Origin: PALSA-1006 sp036171275
GTDB taxonomy: Bacteria > Pseudomonadota > Gammaproteobacteria > Burkholderiales > Gallionellaceae
DNA: 5,892 bases
Assembly (NCBI GenBank): GCA_036171275.1
Contig: JAVHQT010000009.1
Coordinates: 1 to 5,892 of the forward strand
Direction: 5' to 3'
Shown: positions 1 to 5,841 of the stretch, in pieces
Layout: each line of letters begins with the position of its first letter
Position numbering within the stretch: the first letter of the stretch is position 1
Notes under the pieces: model-generated
The model's input: only the letters and a program-made list of their open reading frames with translations
Told to the model about the DNA's origin: nothing
The model's database searches: none
Translations under genes and position numbers: made by a program

Positions 1-2361
1 CACCACGTCGCCACGGGCGATAATTTCACCAACCTTGACGAGAGGACGTTGGTTGATGTTGGTATTTTGGTTTGAACGTGTGTATTTGGTTAAATTGTAA
101 ATATCCACACCCACTTCGCCAGCAGTGGTTTCGTTATCATTGACTCGAACCACAATCCGACCTGAATCCACGTAATCAACGCGACCACCGCGCGTTGCCT
201 GAACGGCCGTTCCCGAATCGACTGCCACGGTACGTTCTAAGCCGGTTCCGACCAAGGATTTTTCAGCACGCAAGACTGGCACTGCCTGACGTTGCATGTT
301 CGTACCCATCAACGCACGGTTCGCGTCGTCGTGTTCCAAAAAGGGAATGAGCGACGCAGCCACTGACACCACTTGCGAAGGTGAAACATCCATAAAATCA
401 AGGTTGTTCGGCTCTGCCAACACGAACTCATTGTGCTGCCGAGCAGAAACGATATCACTAGCAAACATCCCTTTTTTGTTGAGCTCTGCGTTTGCTTGAG
501 CGATGGTAAATTTACCTTCTTCAATTGCTGACAAATACTCAACCTCATCGACAGCGCGACCATCAATCACTTTGCGATAGGGCGTTTCGATAAAGCCATA
601 TTCATTAGTACGCGCATACAAAGCGAGTGAGTTAATCAAGCCGATGTTTGGACCTTCCGGTGTTTCAATAGGACAAACCCGACCGTAGTGTGTTGGATGC
701 ACGTCACGCACTTCGAAACCAGCGCGTTCGCGTGTCAAACCGCCAGGTCCGAGCGCAGAAATTCTCCGCTTGTGCGTTACTTCAGCCAGCGGATTGGTTT
801 GATCCATGAATTGAGATAATTGAGACGAGCCGAAAAATTCTTTAACTGCAGCTGAAATTGGTTTGGCATTAATTAAATCATGCGGCATCAAATTATCAGC
901 TTCTGCCTGCCCCAAGCGTTCCTTAACGGCGCGTTCTACGCGGGCAAGACCGGTGCGAAATTGATTTTCTGCCAATTCACCGACTGCACGAACGCGACGA
1001 TTACCCAAGTGATCAATGTCGTCAATTTCACCGCGACCATTGCGCAATTCAACCAAAATTCTGATCACAGATTCAATGTCATCGTGAGATAAGGTCACTG
1101 CTCCAGTCAACTCCGTGCGCCCCACCCGTCGGTTGAACTTCATCCGCCCAACAACAGACAAGTCGTAGCGTTCATCAGAGAAAAACAGACCTTTAAACAA
1201 GGCTTCAACCGCTTCTTCAGTAGGCGGTTCGCCAGGACGCATCATGCGATAAATGGCAACACGAGACGTCCACTGATCGGTGGTTTCATCGGTGCGCAAC
1301 GTGGTCGAAATAAATGCACCTTGGTCTAAATCATTGGTGTAAAGCGTATGGACTTCAGCGATGCCGGCCATTTGCAATTTTGCCAGTAAAGTCTCGTTAA
1401 TTTCATCATTAGCACTGGCAATGATTTCACCCGTTTCGGTGTCAACTATATTTTCTGCCAACACCCTTCCTGTTACAAAATCCTCAGAAACAGTCAACTT
1501 TTCAATGCCGGCCTCTTGCATTTCACGAATATGTCGCACCGTGATTCGCTTATCTTTGGCAACAATCAGTTTGCCATTTGCTTCAATGTCAAAACGCGCA
1601 ATTTCGCCCCGCAAGCGCTCAGGTACAACTGTGAATTGAATGCAACCTTCAGCAAAATTAAAGGTATCAAATTCAAAGAAGGCCTTTAAAATTTGCTCAG
1701 GCGTATATCCCAATGATTTCAGCAAAATCGTCACTGGCATTTTGCGCCTGCGGTCAATGCGGAAATACACAAAGTCTTTAGCGTCAAATTCGAAGTCAAG
1801 CCACGAACCACGATACGGAATCACCCGTGCAGAAAACAACAACTTGCCAGAACTATGCGTTTTACCGCGATCGTGTTCAAAAAACACCCCAGGCGAGCGG
1901 TGCAACTGCGACACGATAACGCGCTCGGTGCCATTAATCACAAACGAACCGGTGTTGGTCATCAACGGAATCTCGCCCATATACACTTCTTGTTCTTTAA
2001 CTTCTTTGACAGTAGGCTTTGAAGCTTCTTTATCCAAAATAGTTAAACGAACTCGGGCACGCAGCGGCGATGCAAAATTCAAACCCCGTTGTTGACATTC
2101 ACGAACATCAAAAGGAGGAGAACCCAAGGTGTAGCTGACAAAATCTAAACGAGCAAATTTGGTGTGACTTTCAATTGGAAATATCGAATTAAAAGCTGCT
2201 TGCAAGCCTTCATTTTTACGCTGATCTGGTGCGGTCTCGGCTTGCAAAAAAGCACGATAAGACTCCAATTGCGTGGAAAGCAGAAAAGGAACAGGTAAAG
2301 CGCCTACACGTTTTGCAAAACTTTTACGAATACGTTTTTTTTCGGTAAAAGAATAAGTCAT
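1..2361 (-). CDS. rpoB: RNA polymerase beta subunit, N-terminal 787 codons (partial, runs off left edge)
   Basis: This is the beta subunit of DNA-directed RNA polymerase, which forms one side of the active-site cleft and binds rifampicin. The visible 787 residues are in one open frame; the family is usually about 1,340-1,370 residues, so roughly 570 residues lie beyond the left edge. It begins MTYSFTEKKRIRKSF, like other beta- and gammaproteobacterial RpoB. Numbering runs four ahead of E. coli. TERVIVSQLHRSPGV is at residues 145-159, and the beta-lobe insertion typical of proteobacteria is present (about 230-350). The rifampicin cluster is at about 511-537, with GSSQLSQFMDQTNPL and HKRRIS. 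Positions matching E. coli V146, D516, H526, R529, S531 and L533 are the drug-sensitive residues. GLTRERAGFEVRDVHPTHYG and PIETPEGPNIGLINSL follow. The ATG is preceded by GGAG five bases upstream. The gene lies 150 nt after rplL, beyond a terminator-like hairpin, and rpoC is expected next outside the window. Confidence 0.99.
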   Translation of the reverse strand, partial: MTYSFTEKKRIRKSFAKRVGALPVPFLLSTQLESYRAFLQAETAPDQRKNEGLQAAFNSIFPIESHTKFARLDFVSYTLGSPPFDVRECQQRGLNFASPLRARVRLTILDKEASKPTVKEVKEQEVYMGEIPLMTNTGSFVINGTERVIVSQLHRSPGVFFEHDRGKTHSSGKLLFSARVIPYRGSWLDFEFDAKDFVYFRIDRRRKMPVTILLKSLGYTPEQILKAFFEFDTFNFAEGCIQFTVVPERLRGEIARFDIEANGKLIVAKDKRITVRHIREMQEAGIEKLTVSEDFVTGRVLAENIVDTETGEIIASANDEINETLLAKLQMAGIAEVHTLYTNDLDQGAFISTTLRTDETTDQWTSRVAIYRMMRPGEPPTEEAVEALFKGLFFSDERYDLSVVGRMKFNRRVGRTELTGAVTLSHDDIESVIRILVELRNGRGEIDDIDHLGNRRVRAVGELAENQFRTGLARVERAVKERLGQAEADNLMPHDLINAKPISAAVKEFFGSSQLSQFMDQTNPLAEVTHKRRISALGPGGLTRERAGFEVRDVHPTHYGRVCPIETPEGPNIGLINSLALYARTNEYGFIETPYRKVIDGRAVDEVEYLSAIEEGKFTIAQANAELNKKGMFASDIVSARQHNEFVLAEPNNLDFMDVSPSQVVSVAASLIPFLEHDDANRALMGTNMQRQAVPVLRAEKSLVGTGLERTVAVDSGTAVQATRGGRVDYVDSGRIVVRVNDNETTAGEVGVDIYNLTKYTRSNQNTNINQRPLVKVGEIIARGDVV

Positions 2362-2406
2362 GACATCTCCGCAACATGAAAAAACAAAGGACAATAATTG
2401 AAATAC

Positions 2407-2440
2407 TCGATTATTAGCCTTTATTCTCTTTAATAATCAA
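2407..2440 (-). repeat. AT-rich inverted repeat in the rplL-rpoB spacer
   Basis: GATTATTA and TAATAATC (plus-strand arms 2409-2416 and 2431-2438) are perfect inverted copies around a 14-nt loop. In the minus-strand RNA the stem extends to ten pairs with one G-U. It lies between the attenuator-like hairpin and the rpoB ribosome binding site. Two readings are possible. It may be a second RNA hairpin where the transcript is processed, since in E. coli this spacer holds an RNase III site. Alternatively it may overlap a weak promoter, with TTGATT at 2435-2440 and AATAAT at 2410-2415, but the 19-bp spacing is long. The repeat itself is seen directly; its function is inference. Confidence 0.5.
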
Positions 2441-2466
2441 TAGGTTAAGCACATTTTAGAAGCACG

Positions 2467-2498
2467 AAAAAGGCTGACGGCGCACCGTCAGCCTTTTT
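2467..2498 (-). terminator. Terminator-like attenuator hairpin between rplL and rpoB
   Basis: This is a perfect 14-bp stem with a four-base loop. The core arms GGCTGACGG and CCGTCAGCC are flanked by an A-tract on one side and a T-tract on the other, so the minus-strand RNA ends in five U after the stem, the form of a Rho-independent terminator. It begins about 13 nt after the rplL stop. Because rpoB lies downstream with no convincing strong promoter, the likely role is partial termination with readthrough, as known for the E. coli rplL-rpoB attenuator. That would make ribosomal proteins in excess over polymerase subunits. The hairpin is symmetrical and has six T on the plus strand, so it could also stop antisense transcription. 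Termination efficiency cannot be read from the sequence. Confidence 0.85.
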
Positions 2499-2511
2499 TC
2501 AGCAGTACAGA

Positions 2512-2883
2512 TTACTTAACTTCAGCCGTTGCGCCAGCTTCAATCAATTGCTTAGCGATTGCATCTGCGTCAGCCTTAGAAATTCCTTCTTTAACCGCTT
2601 TTGGAGCGCCATCAACTAAGTCTTTAGCTTCTTTCAAGCCCAGACCGGTAATCGCACGAACCACCTTAATTACGTTGACTTTAGCATCGCCAGCAGCCAT
2701 CAAAGTAACAGTGAATTCTGTTTGTTCAGCAGCAGCTGCAGGGGCAGCACCGGCAGCAGCAGGACCTGCCATCGCCGCAGCTGACACACCAAATTTTTCT
2801 TCTACTGCTTTAACCAGTTCGTTGAGTTCCAACACTGACATACCATCCAGTGCGGTCAAGAATGCGTCTTTATCAAATGCCAT
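2512..2883 (-). CDS. rplL: 50S ribosomal protein L7/L12
   Basis: L12 is the multicopy stalk protein of the large ribosomal subunit. Its dimers bind the C-terminal helix of L10, and its C-terminal domain recruits and stimulates the translation GTPases (EF-Tu, EF-G, IF2). At 123 residues it has the normal length. Three parts are visible: the N-terminal dimerisation domain at about 1-33, a flexible Ala/Gly/Pro hinge at about 35-53, and the C-terminal factor-binding domain at about 55-123, with KVNVIKVVRAITGLGLKEAK and LVDGAPKAVKEG. The start MAFDKDAF is typical of betaproteobacteria. AGGA lies seven bases before the ATG. The gene follows rplJ by 32 nt, so L10 and L12 are made from one mRNA and are expected to share the L10 leader control. 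The stop is followed closely by the attenuator hairpin. Confidence 0.99.
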   Translation of the reverse strand: MAFDKDAFLTALDGMSVLELNELVKAVEEKFGVSAAAMAGPAAAGAAPAAAAEQTEFTVTLMAAGDAKVNVIKVVRAITGLGLKEAKDLVDGAPKAVKEGISKADADAIAKQLIEAGATAEVK

Positions 2884-2915
2884 TTTTTATTCCTAAATTA
2901 AAAGTTTGAAAGAGT

Positions 2916-3410
2916 TTAAGCAGTCGCTGTTTTTTGTTCAGCCACGGCGTTGATGACGCGTGCCAAACTAGAAACAGGTGATTGCAACAGACCTAACAAC
3001 TGAGCCAAAAGCACTTCTTTACTTGGTACGGTCGCCAAGGCATTGACCGCCGCTGAATCCATCACCTTGCCATTGTAAAAACCTTCTTTAATGACCAACT
3101 TGTCGTTCGTTTTCGCAAAATCGTACACGACTTTTGCAGCAGCAACTGGATCGGAACTGATGCTATACACCAGAGGACCAACCATTTTTTCAGCCAATGC
3201 TTCAAAAGTTGTGCCTTGCACAGCACGACGTGCCAACGAGTTTTTCAACACGTGGAAATACACGCCAGCGGCTCGGGCATTCGCGCGCAACTTCGTAATA
3301 TCGCTCACCGCAATACCACGGTACTCTGCTAGAACGATTGTCTGAGCTTGAACCACTTGCGCACTCACCTCAGCAACTACCGCTTGTTTTTCTTGCAGAT
3401 TAAGACCCAA
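2916..3410 (-). CDS. rplJ: 50S ribosomal protein L10, TTG start
   Basis: L10 anchors L12 dimers to 23S rRNA at the base of the ribosomal stalk, and with L12 bound it acts as translational repressor of its own operon. The protein is 164 residues, the usual size. The RNA-binding N-terminal domain covers about 1-130, with the conserved stretches AEYRGIAVSDITKLR (28-42) and LKNSLARRAV (55-64). The C-terminal helix from about 135 to 160 is where L12 docks. The start codon is TTG at 3408-3410. No ATG or GTG is available in this frame upstream before a TAA six codons away, and GGAG at 3418-3421 sits seven bases before the TTG. The resulting start (M)GLNLQEKQAVVAEV aligns with family N-termini such as MSLN or MPLN. 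A rare start codon may help keep translation dependent on the leader. Confidence 0.98.
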   Translation of the reverse strand: MGLNLQEKQAVVAEVSAQVVQAQTIVLAEYRGIAVSDITKLRANARAAGVYFHVLKNSLARRAVQGTTFEALAEKMVGPLVYSISSDPVAAAKVVYDFAKTNDKLVIKEGFYNGKVMDSAAVNALATVPSKEVLLAQLLGLLQSPVSSLARVINAVAEQKTATA

Positions 3411-3417
3411 AGCTATT

Positions 3418-3421
3418 CTCC
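3418..3421 (-). promoter_or_regulatory. Ribosome binding site that fixes the TTG start of rplJ
   Basis: GGAG lies seven bases before the TTG. It is the only good Shine-Dalgarno match with correct spacing for the L10 frame. An ATG at 3421-3423 overlaps this site but is out of frame and stops after seven codons, so it is not the rplJ start. The same GGAG could pair with CUCC at 3433-3436, see the adjacent hairpin. Confidence 0.8.
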
Positions 3422-3429
3422 ATCTTTAA

Positions 3430-3453
3430 ACAGGAGTCGACATAACCTCCCGT
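3430..3453 (-). promoter_or_regulatory. Hairpin just upstream of the rplJ ribosome binding site
   Basis: In the minus-strand RNA, ACGGGAG (3453-3447) pairs with CUCCUGU (3436-3430) over seven pairs, one of them G-U, around a ten-base loop. The CUCC inside its 3' arm can instead pair with the rplJ GGAG at 3418-3421 across an eleven-base loop. The two pairings exclude each other. The longer stem leaves the ribosome binding site free; the shorter would cover it. This could be the output of the L10 leader, but the alternative stem has only four pairs and the switch is inferred. Confidence 0.4.
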
Positions 3454-3466
3454 GATTATCAACCGC

Positions 3467-3505
3467 GTCCTCAAGAACAGTTTGCAAGAACATTTCGTTC
3501 GAACA
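3467..3505 (-). repeat. Three imperfect 13-nt tandem repeats in the rplJ leader
   Basis: On the minus strand the units TGTTCGAACGAAA, TGTTCTTGCAAAC and TGTTCTTGAGGAC follow one another with an exact 13-nt period. The first five bases are identical in all three, and the first eight are shared by the last two. They fill the part of the leader between the predicted L10 binding fold and the hairpin before the rplJ start. No role is known to me; chance or local slippage is possible. Confidence 0.5.
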
Positions 3506-3523
3506 TTCCTACTCGCGGGCACA

Positions 3524-3600
3524 CCATCTACGTGGGCAGATAAAAAAATTATCAATTAAATCAACAAGTTAAAAACAATAGTTGATGCCAACGATCTTGG
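3524..3600 (-). ncRNA. L10 leader RNA (autoregulatory L10-L12 binding site)
   Basis: This is the cis-regulatory RNA where the L10-(L12) complex binds to repress its operon. The folding is visible in the minus-strand RNA. CC (3600-3599) pairs with GG (3525-3524). Then comes an internal loop of AAGAU (3598-3594) facing UAGAU (3530-3526), rich in A and G as in a kink-turn. Next is a stem of CGUUGGCA (3593-3586) with UGCCCACG (3538-3531), seven of eight pairs. Above it are two small hairpins: UCAAC with GUUGA (3585-3581 and 3565-3561), and GAUAA with UUAUC (3553-3549 and 3543-3539). From memory, the E. coli leader has the same arrangement with AAGAC facing UAGAC. The position, between rplA and rplJ, also fits. 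The regulatory element probably extends to the rplJ start at 3410. Confidence 0.85.
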
Positions 3601-3612
3601 ATAATCTGCCAA

Positions 3613-3683
3613 TTAAGCCAGCAGTCCAATGTTCTTTTCGACCGGGCACAAGGCGCAGTCGAATCGAATTTTTTAAGCCAGCA
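3613..3683. repeat. Pair of 11-nt direct repeats, one copy holding the rplA stop codon
   Basis: The plus-strand sequence TTAAGCCAGCA occurs at 3613-3623 and again at 3673-3683, exactly 60 nt apart. The second copy encodes the last codons and TAA of rplA. The first lies in the noncoding spacer. Flanking bases do not match, so this is either the remnant of a short duplication of the gene end or chance. Confidence 0.45.
3637..3663 (-). other. Stem-loop just downstream of rplA
   Basis: In the minus-strand RNA, UUCGACUG and CGGUCGAA form eight pairs, one of them G-U, around an eleven-base loop. It starts about ten bases after the rplA stop and is followed by AAAAG rather than U, so it is not an intrinsic terminator. 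It may protect the rplKA message end after processing or be part of the long rplJ leader. Both roles are inference. Confidence 0.4.
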
Positions 3684-4368
3684 AGCTTGCTTGCTCAACC
3701 CGAATACCAACTCCCATCGTGCTTGAAATGGCGATTTTCTTCAGATAAACGCCTTTAGCAGCAGCTGGTTTTGCTTTATTCAATGCATCGACTAAAGCCA
3801 ATAAATTTTCACGCAAAGCTTCCGCAGGAAATGAGGCGCGACCAATTGTGCATTGAATAATGCCGTTTTTATCAGTGCGATATTGAACTTGACCGGCTTT
3901 TGCATTGCGCACAGCGCCAGCCACATCGGCCGCAACTGTTCCGACTTTAGGATTAGGCATTAAACCGCGTGGACCTAGAATTTGACCGAGTTGACCAACA
4001 ATTCGCATTGCATCGGGTGACGCAATCACTACGTCAAAATCCATTTTTCCGCCTTTAATACTTTCGGCTAAATCGTCAAAACCAACGATATCTGCCCCTG
4101 CTGCTTTCGCTTCTTCGGCTTTAGCGCCTTGAGCAAAAACAGCAACACGAACAGTTTTACCGGTTCCTTTTGGCAAAACGACCGAACCACGAACAAGTTG
4201 GTCTGATTTCTTCGCATCAATCCCTAAATTGATAGCAATATCAATGGATTCTTCAAATTTAGCCTTCGCTGTTTCTTTGACAAGATTGAGCGCTTCATTA
4301 ACGGTATAAAATTTATTGCGATCGACTTTAGCAGCCAGTGCCTTGTAGCGTTTAGAAACGTGTGCCAT
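3673..4368 (-). CDS. rplA: 50S ribosomal protein L1
   Basis: L1 forms the mobile L1 stalk at the E site of the 50S subunit and helps release deacylated tRNA. In many bacteria it also represses translation of the rplKA mRNA. The protein is 231 residues, normal for the family. The N-terminal MAHVSKRYKALAAKVD and the central signature ILGPRGLMPNPKVGTV (about 130-145) are clear, as is the C-terminal SSTMGVGIRVEQ, which belongs to the rRNA-binding domain I. The ATG at 4366-4368 was chosen because it gives the conserved N-terminus and has GGAGG nine bases upstream. A longer in-frame ATG at 4434 would add 22 residues of unrelated sequence and overlap rplK. Only one base separates the rplK stop from this start, so the ribosome binding site lies inside rplK and the two genes are probably translationally coupled. 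Confidence 0.99.
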   Translation of the reverse strand: MAHVSKRYKALAAKVDRNKFYTVNEALNLVKETAKAKFEESIDIAINLGIDAKKSDQLVRGSVVLPKGTGKTVRVAVFAQGAKAEEAKAAGADIVGFDDLAESIKGGKMDFDVVIASPDAMRIVGQLGQILGPRGLMPNPKVGTVAADVAGAVRNAKAGQVQYRTDKNGIIQCTIGRASFPAEALRENLLALVDALNKAKPAAAKGVYLKKIAISSTMGVGIRVEQASLLA

Positions 4369-4369
4369 G

Positions 4370-4801
4370 TTATGCGCCCTCCACAGTAATGCCCATACTA
4401 CGGGCGCTGCCTGCGATGGTGCGAACAGCCGCATCCAAATCGCCTGCGGTCAAATCAGGTTGTTTTGCTTTGGCAATATCTTCTGCCTGTTTGCGAGTGA
4501 GCTTGCCAACCTTGTCGGTGTGTGGCGTTTTGCTGCCTTTTTGGATACCAGCTGCTTTCTTAATCAAAATCGTCGCAGGTGGCGTTTTCATGACAAAGGT
4601 AAAGCTCTTATCCGCAAACGCGGTAATTACCACGGGAATTGGCAATCCCGGTTCCATTCCCTGTGTCTGCGCATTAAATGCTTTGCAAAATTCCATGATA
4701 TTCAACCCGCGCTGACCAAGTGCCGGACCGATTGGGGGACTTGGATTGGCCTTGCCGGCCGGAACTTGCAGCTTGATAAAGCCGATGATTTTTTTTGCCA
4801 T
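4370..4801 (-). CDS. rplK: 50S ribosomal protein L11
   Basis: L11 binds the GTPase-associated centre of 23S rRNA together with L10. It takes part in factor-dependent GTP hydrolysis and in RelA activation on stalled ribosomes. At 143 residues it is full length. The N-terminal domain (about 1-70) has VPAGKANPSPPIGPALGQRG at 13-32, with the proline-rich segment (PSPPIGP, 20-26) associated in the family with thiostrepton binding and RelA control. The C-terminal rRNA-binding domain runs from about 73 to 140, with FVMKTPPATILIKKAAG and the final AGSARSMGI. The start has AGGAG eight bases upstream. The gene sits 131 nt after nusG, with a structured spacer between, and directly abuts rplA. Confidence 0.99.
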   Translation of the reverse strand: MAKKIIGFIKLQVPAGKANPSPPIGPALGQRGLNIMEFCKAFNAQTQGMEPGLPIPVVITAFADKSFTFVMKTPPATILIKKAAGIQKGSKTPHTDKVGKLTRKQAEDIAKAKQPDLTAGDLDAAVRTIAGSARSMGITVEGA

Positions 4802-4834
4802 TTTTACTACTCCTAGTTATGGGTTTAACGTATA

Positions 4835-4907
4835 TTGAGCTTTCACACAACACACTCCCCGTTCTCAAACGAGAAGGAAATTAAGAAAGCTGAGCGAATA
4901 TCACTCA
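4835..4907 (-). other. Structured spacer before rplK, candidate leader RNA
   Basis: Several inverted repeats overlap here. In minus-strand RNA, UGAGUG (4907-4902) pairs with CGCUCA (4896-4891). AGCUUUC (4891-4885) pairs with GAAAGCU (4844-4838), and inside that span UUCUC (4875-4871) pairs with GAGAA (4866-4862). An alternative UUGAG (4868-4864) with CUCAA (4839-4835) would compete. In E. coli, L1 represses the rplKA message by binding its leader, so a target site for L1 is expected near here. I could not match a specific L1 motif, so the assignment is only positional. Confidence 0.35.
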
Positions 4908-4908
4908 A
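4880..4908 (-). promoter_or_regulatory. Possible sigma-70-type promoter for rplK-rplA
   Basis: On the minus strand TTGAGT (4908-4903) and CTTAAT (4885-4880) are separated by 17 bases. Each matches the consensus hexamer at four of six positions. The location between nusG and rplK matches the known E. coli promoter before rplK. The match is weak and also overlaps the inverted repeats of the spacer, so it may be accidental. Confidence 0.25.
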
Positions 4909-4932
4909 AATTAACTTCTTTCCCTCCCCTTT

Positions 4933-5466
4933 TTATGCCTTTTCTACCTGATCAAAACTCAATTCAACCGGCGTAGGGCGACCAAAAATAGTGACTGCGA
5001 CACGAATTTTGCTTTTGTCGTAATTGACCTCTTCGACCATGCCATTAAAGTCTGCAAATGGACCTTCTTTGACGCGGACGTTTTCACCAGGTTCAAATAA
5101 GACTTTAGGACGTGGTTTCTCAACACCCGCCTGCATTTGAGACATGATGTTATCGACTTCTTTTTGACTAATTGGCGTAGGCTTTAAAGCAGTACCACCT
5201 AGGAAGCCGGTGACTTTCGGTGTGTTATTCACCAAATGCCAGCTTTCATCCGTCATATCCATCTCAACCAGAACGTAGCCAGGGAAAAATTTTCGTTCGC
5301 TAATGCTTTTTTGCCCACCTTTTAGTTCTACAACTTCTTCTACAGGCACTAAAATTTGCCCAAAAAAGCCTTCCATCCCCTCACGTGCAATCCGCTCTAT
5401 CAACGCGCGTTGCACATTTTTTTCAAACTGGGAGTACGTATGCACAACATACCATCGCTTAGCCAT
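4933..5466 (-). CDS. nusG: Transcription termination/antitermination factor NusG
   Basis: NusG binds RNA polymerase through its N-terminal domain to promote processive elongation. Its C-terminal KOW domain binds either Rho or ribosomal protein S10, linking transcription to termination or translation. The protein is 177 residues, against 181 in E. coli. The NGN domain covers about 3-115, with RWYVVHTYSQFEKNVQRAL at the start and the conserved FFPGYVLVEMDM at 60-71. The linker carries VEKPRPK. The KOW domain lies at about 126-175, with VRVKEGPFADFNGMVEEV and IFGRPTPVEL. F161 corresponds to the E. coli S10/Rho contact F165. GGAG lies six bases before the ATG and spans the end of secE; the two genes are separated by only two bases, which indicates coupled expression. 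Confidence 0.99.
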   Translation of the reverse strand: MAKRWYVVHTYSQFEKNVQRALIERIAREGMEGFFGQILVPVEEVVELKGGQKSISERKFFPGYVLVEMDMTDESWHLVNNTPKVTGFLGGTALKPTPISQKEVDNIMSQMQAGVEKPRPKVLFEPGENVRVKEGPFADFNGMVEEVNYDKSKIRVAVTIFGRPTPVELSFDQVEKA

Positions 5467-5468
5467 CG

Positions 5469-5813
5469 TTAACTCCGTCCCATCAATTTATTTACAACCA
5501 GTAGCAAACTTGCGTCCACTGCCCACAAAAACAATGCCATGACCACTGCAAACAGAACCACAACACCGGTCGTTTGCAATGTTTCCTTGCGCGAGGGCCA
5601 AGAAACACGCTTTGCTTCTGCAACTGAATCCCGAGCAAAACCAAACAAGCGCTTACCGGAGTTAGTTGTCCAATAAACCCCGACGGCCGCAATAATGCCA
5701 GCTAATACAACTAATAAGCGCAATACAGACGCCGCGTCTTGCATCGCATAGAAGCCGAAAATTCCAGCCACAACGAGCAAAAATGCAACCACGACCTTGA
5801 TTTTGTCAGTCAT
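5469..5813 (-). CDS. secE: Preprotein translocase subunit SecE
   Basis: SecE clamps the two halves of SecY in the SecYEG channel, which exports unfolded proteins across the inner membrane. This 114-residue form has three hydrophobic segments at about 6-23, 30-48 and 83-107, as in E. coli SecE (127 residues), whereas many other bacteria have only the last one. The conserved cytoplasmic amphipathic part, RDSVAEAKRVSWPSRKET (61-78), immediately precedes the third membrane segment, and this is the region essential for SecY binding in the family. The ribosome binding site is poor: only GGA about nine bases upstream. The ATG at 5811-5813 gives the expected short N-terminus. Upstream the gene follows tRNA-Trp by 28 nt without a terminator, and downstream it nearly touches nusG. 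Confidence 0.98.
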   Translation of the reverse strand: MTDKIKVVVAFLLVVAGIFGFYAMQDAASVLRLLVVLAGIIAAVGVYWTTNSGKRLFGFARDSVAEAKRVSWPSRKETLQTTGVVVLFAVVMALFLWAVDASLLLVVNKLMGRS

Positions 5814-5841
5814 TTAATGCAATCCATTTCTTTTTTATAAC

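Noticed and set aside
784..800. Threonine at the RpoB position matching E. coli N518 inside the rifampicin region.
   Set aside because: MDQTNPL is, as I recall, the usual form in betaproteobacteria such as Neisseria and Burkholderia. All main resistance positions carry the sensitive residue.
1640..2095. Open frame of 151 codons on the plus strand.
   Set aside because: It lies wholly antisense to rpoB, has no recognisable protein features and no ribosome binding context; it is a shadow of the real gene.
3400..3423. Seven-codon ATG frame overlapping the rplJ ribosome binding site.
   Set aside because: It has no ribosome binding site of its own and is probably chance.
3548..3578. TTGTTT and GATAAT spaced like a promoter before rplJ.
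   Set aside because: The spacing is 19 bases, the match lies inside the L10 leader stems, and a start there would cut off half of the leader fold.
4369..4434. Longer start for rplA adding 22 residues.
   Set aside because: The extension overlaps rplK, does not resemble L1, and the downstream ATG has a strong GGAGG and the family N-terminus.
4367..4816. Open frame of 149 codons on the plus strand, with another overlapping it.
   Set aside because: Both are antisense to rplK, which is certain from its protein sequence.
4674..4868. A 64-codon minus-strand frame starting in the nusG-rplK spacer.
   Set aside because: It overlaps the start of rplK in another frame and the overlapping part is out-of-frame L11 coding sequence; no homology is evident.
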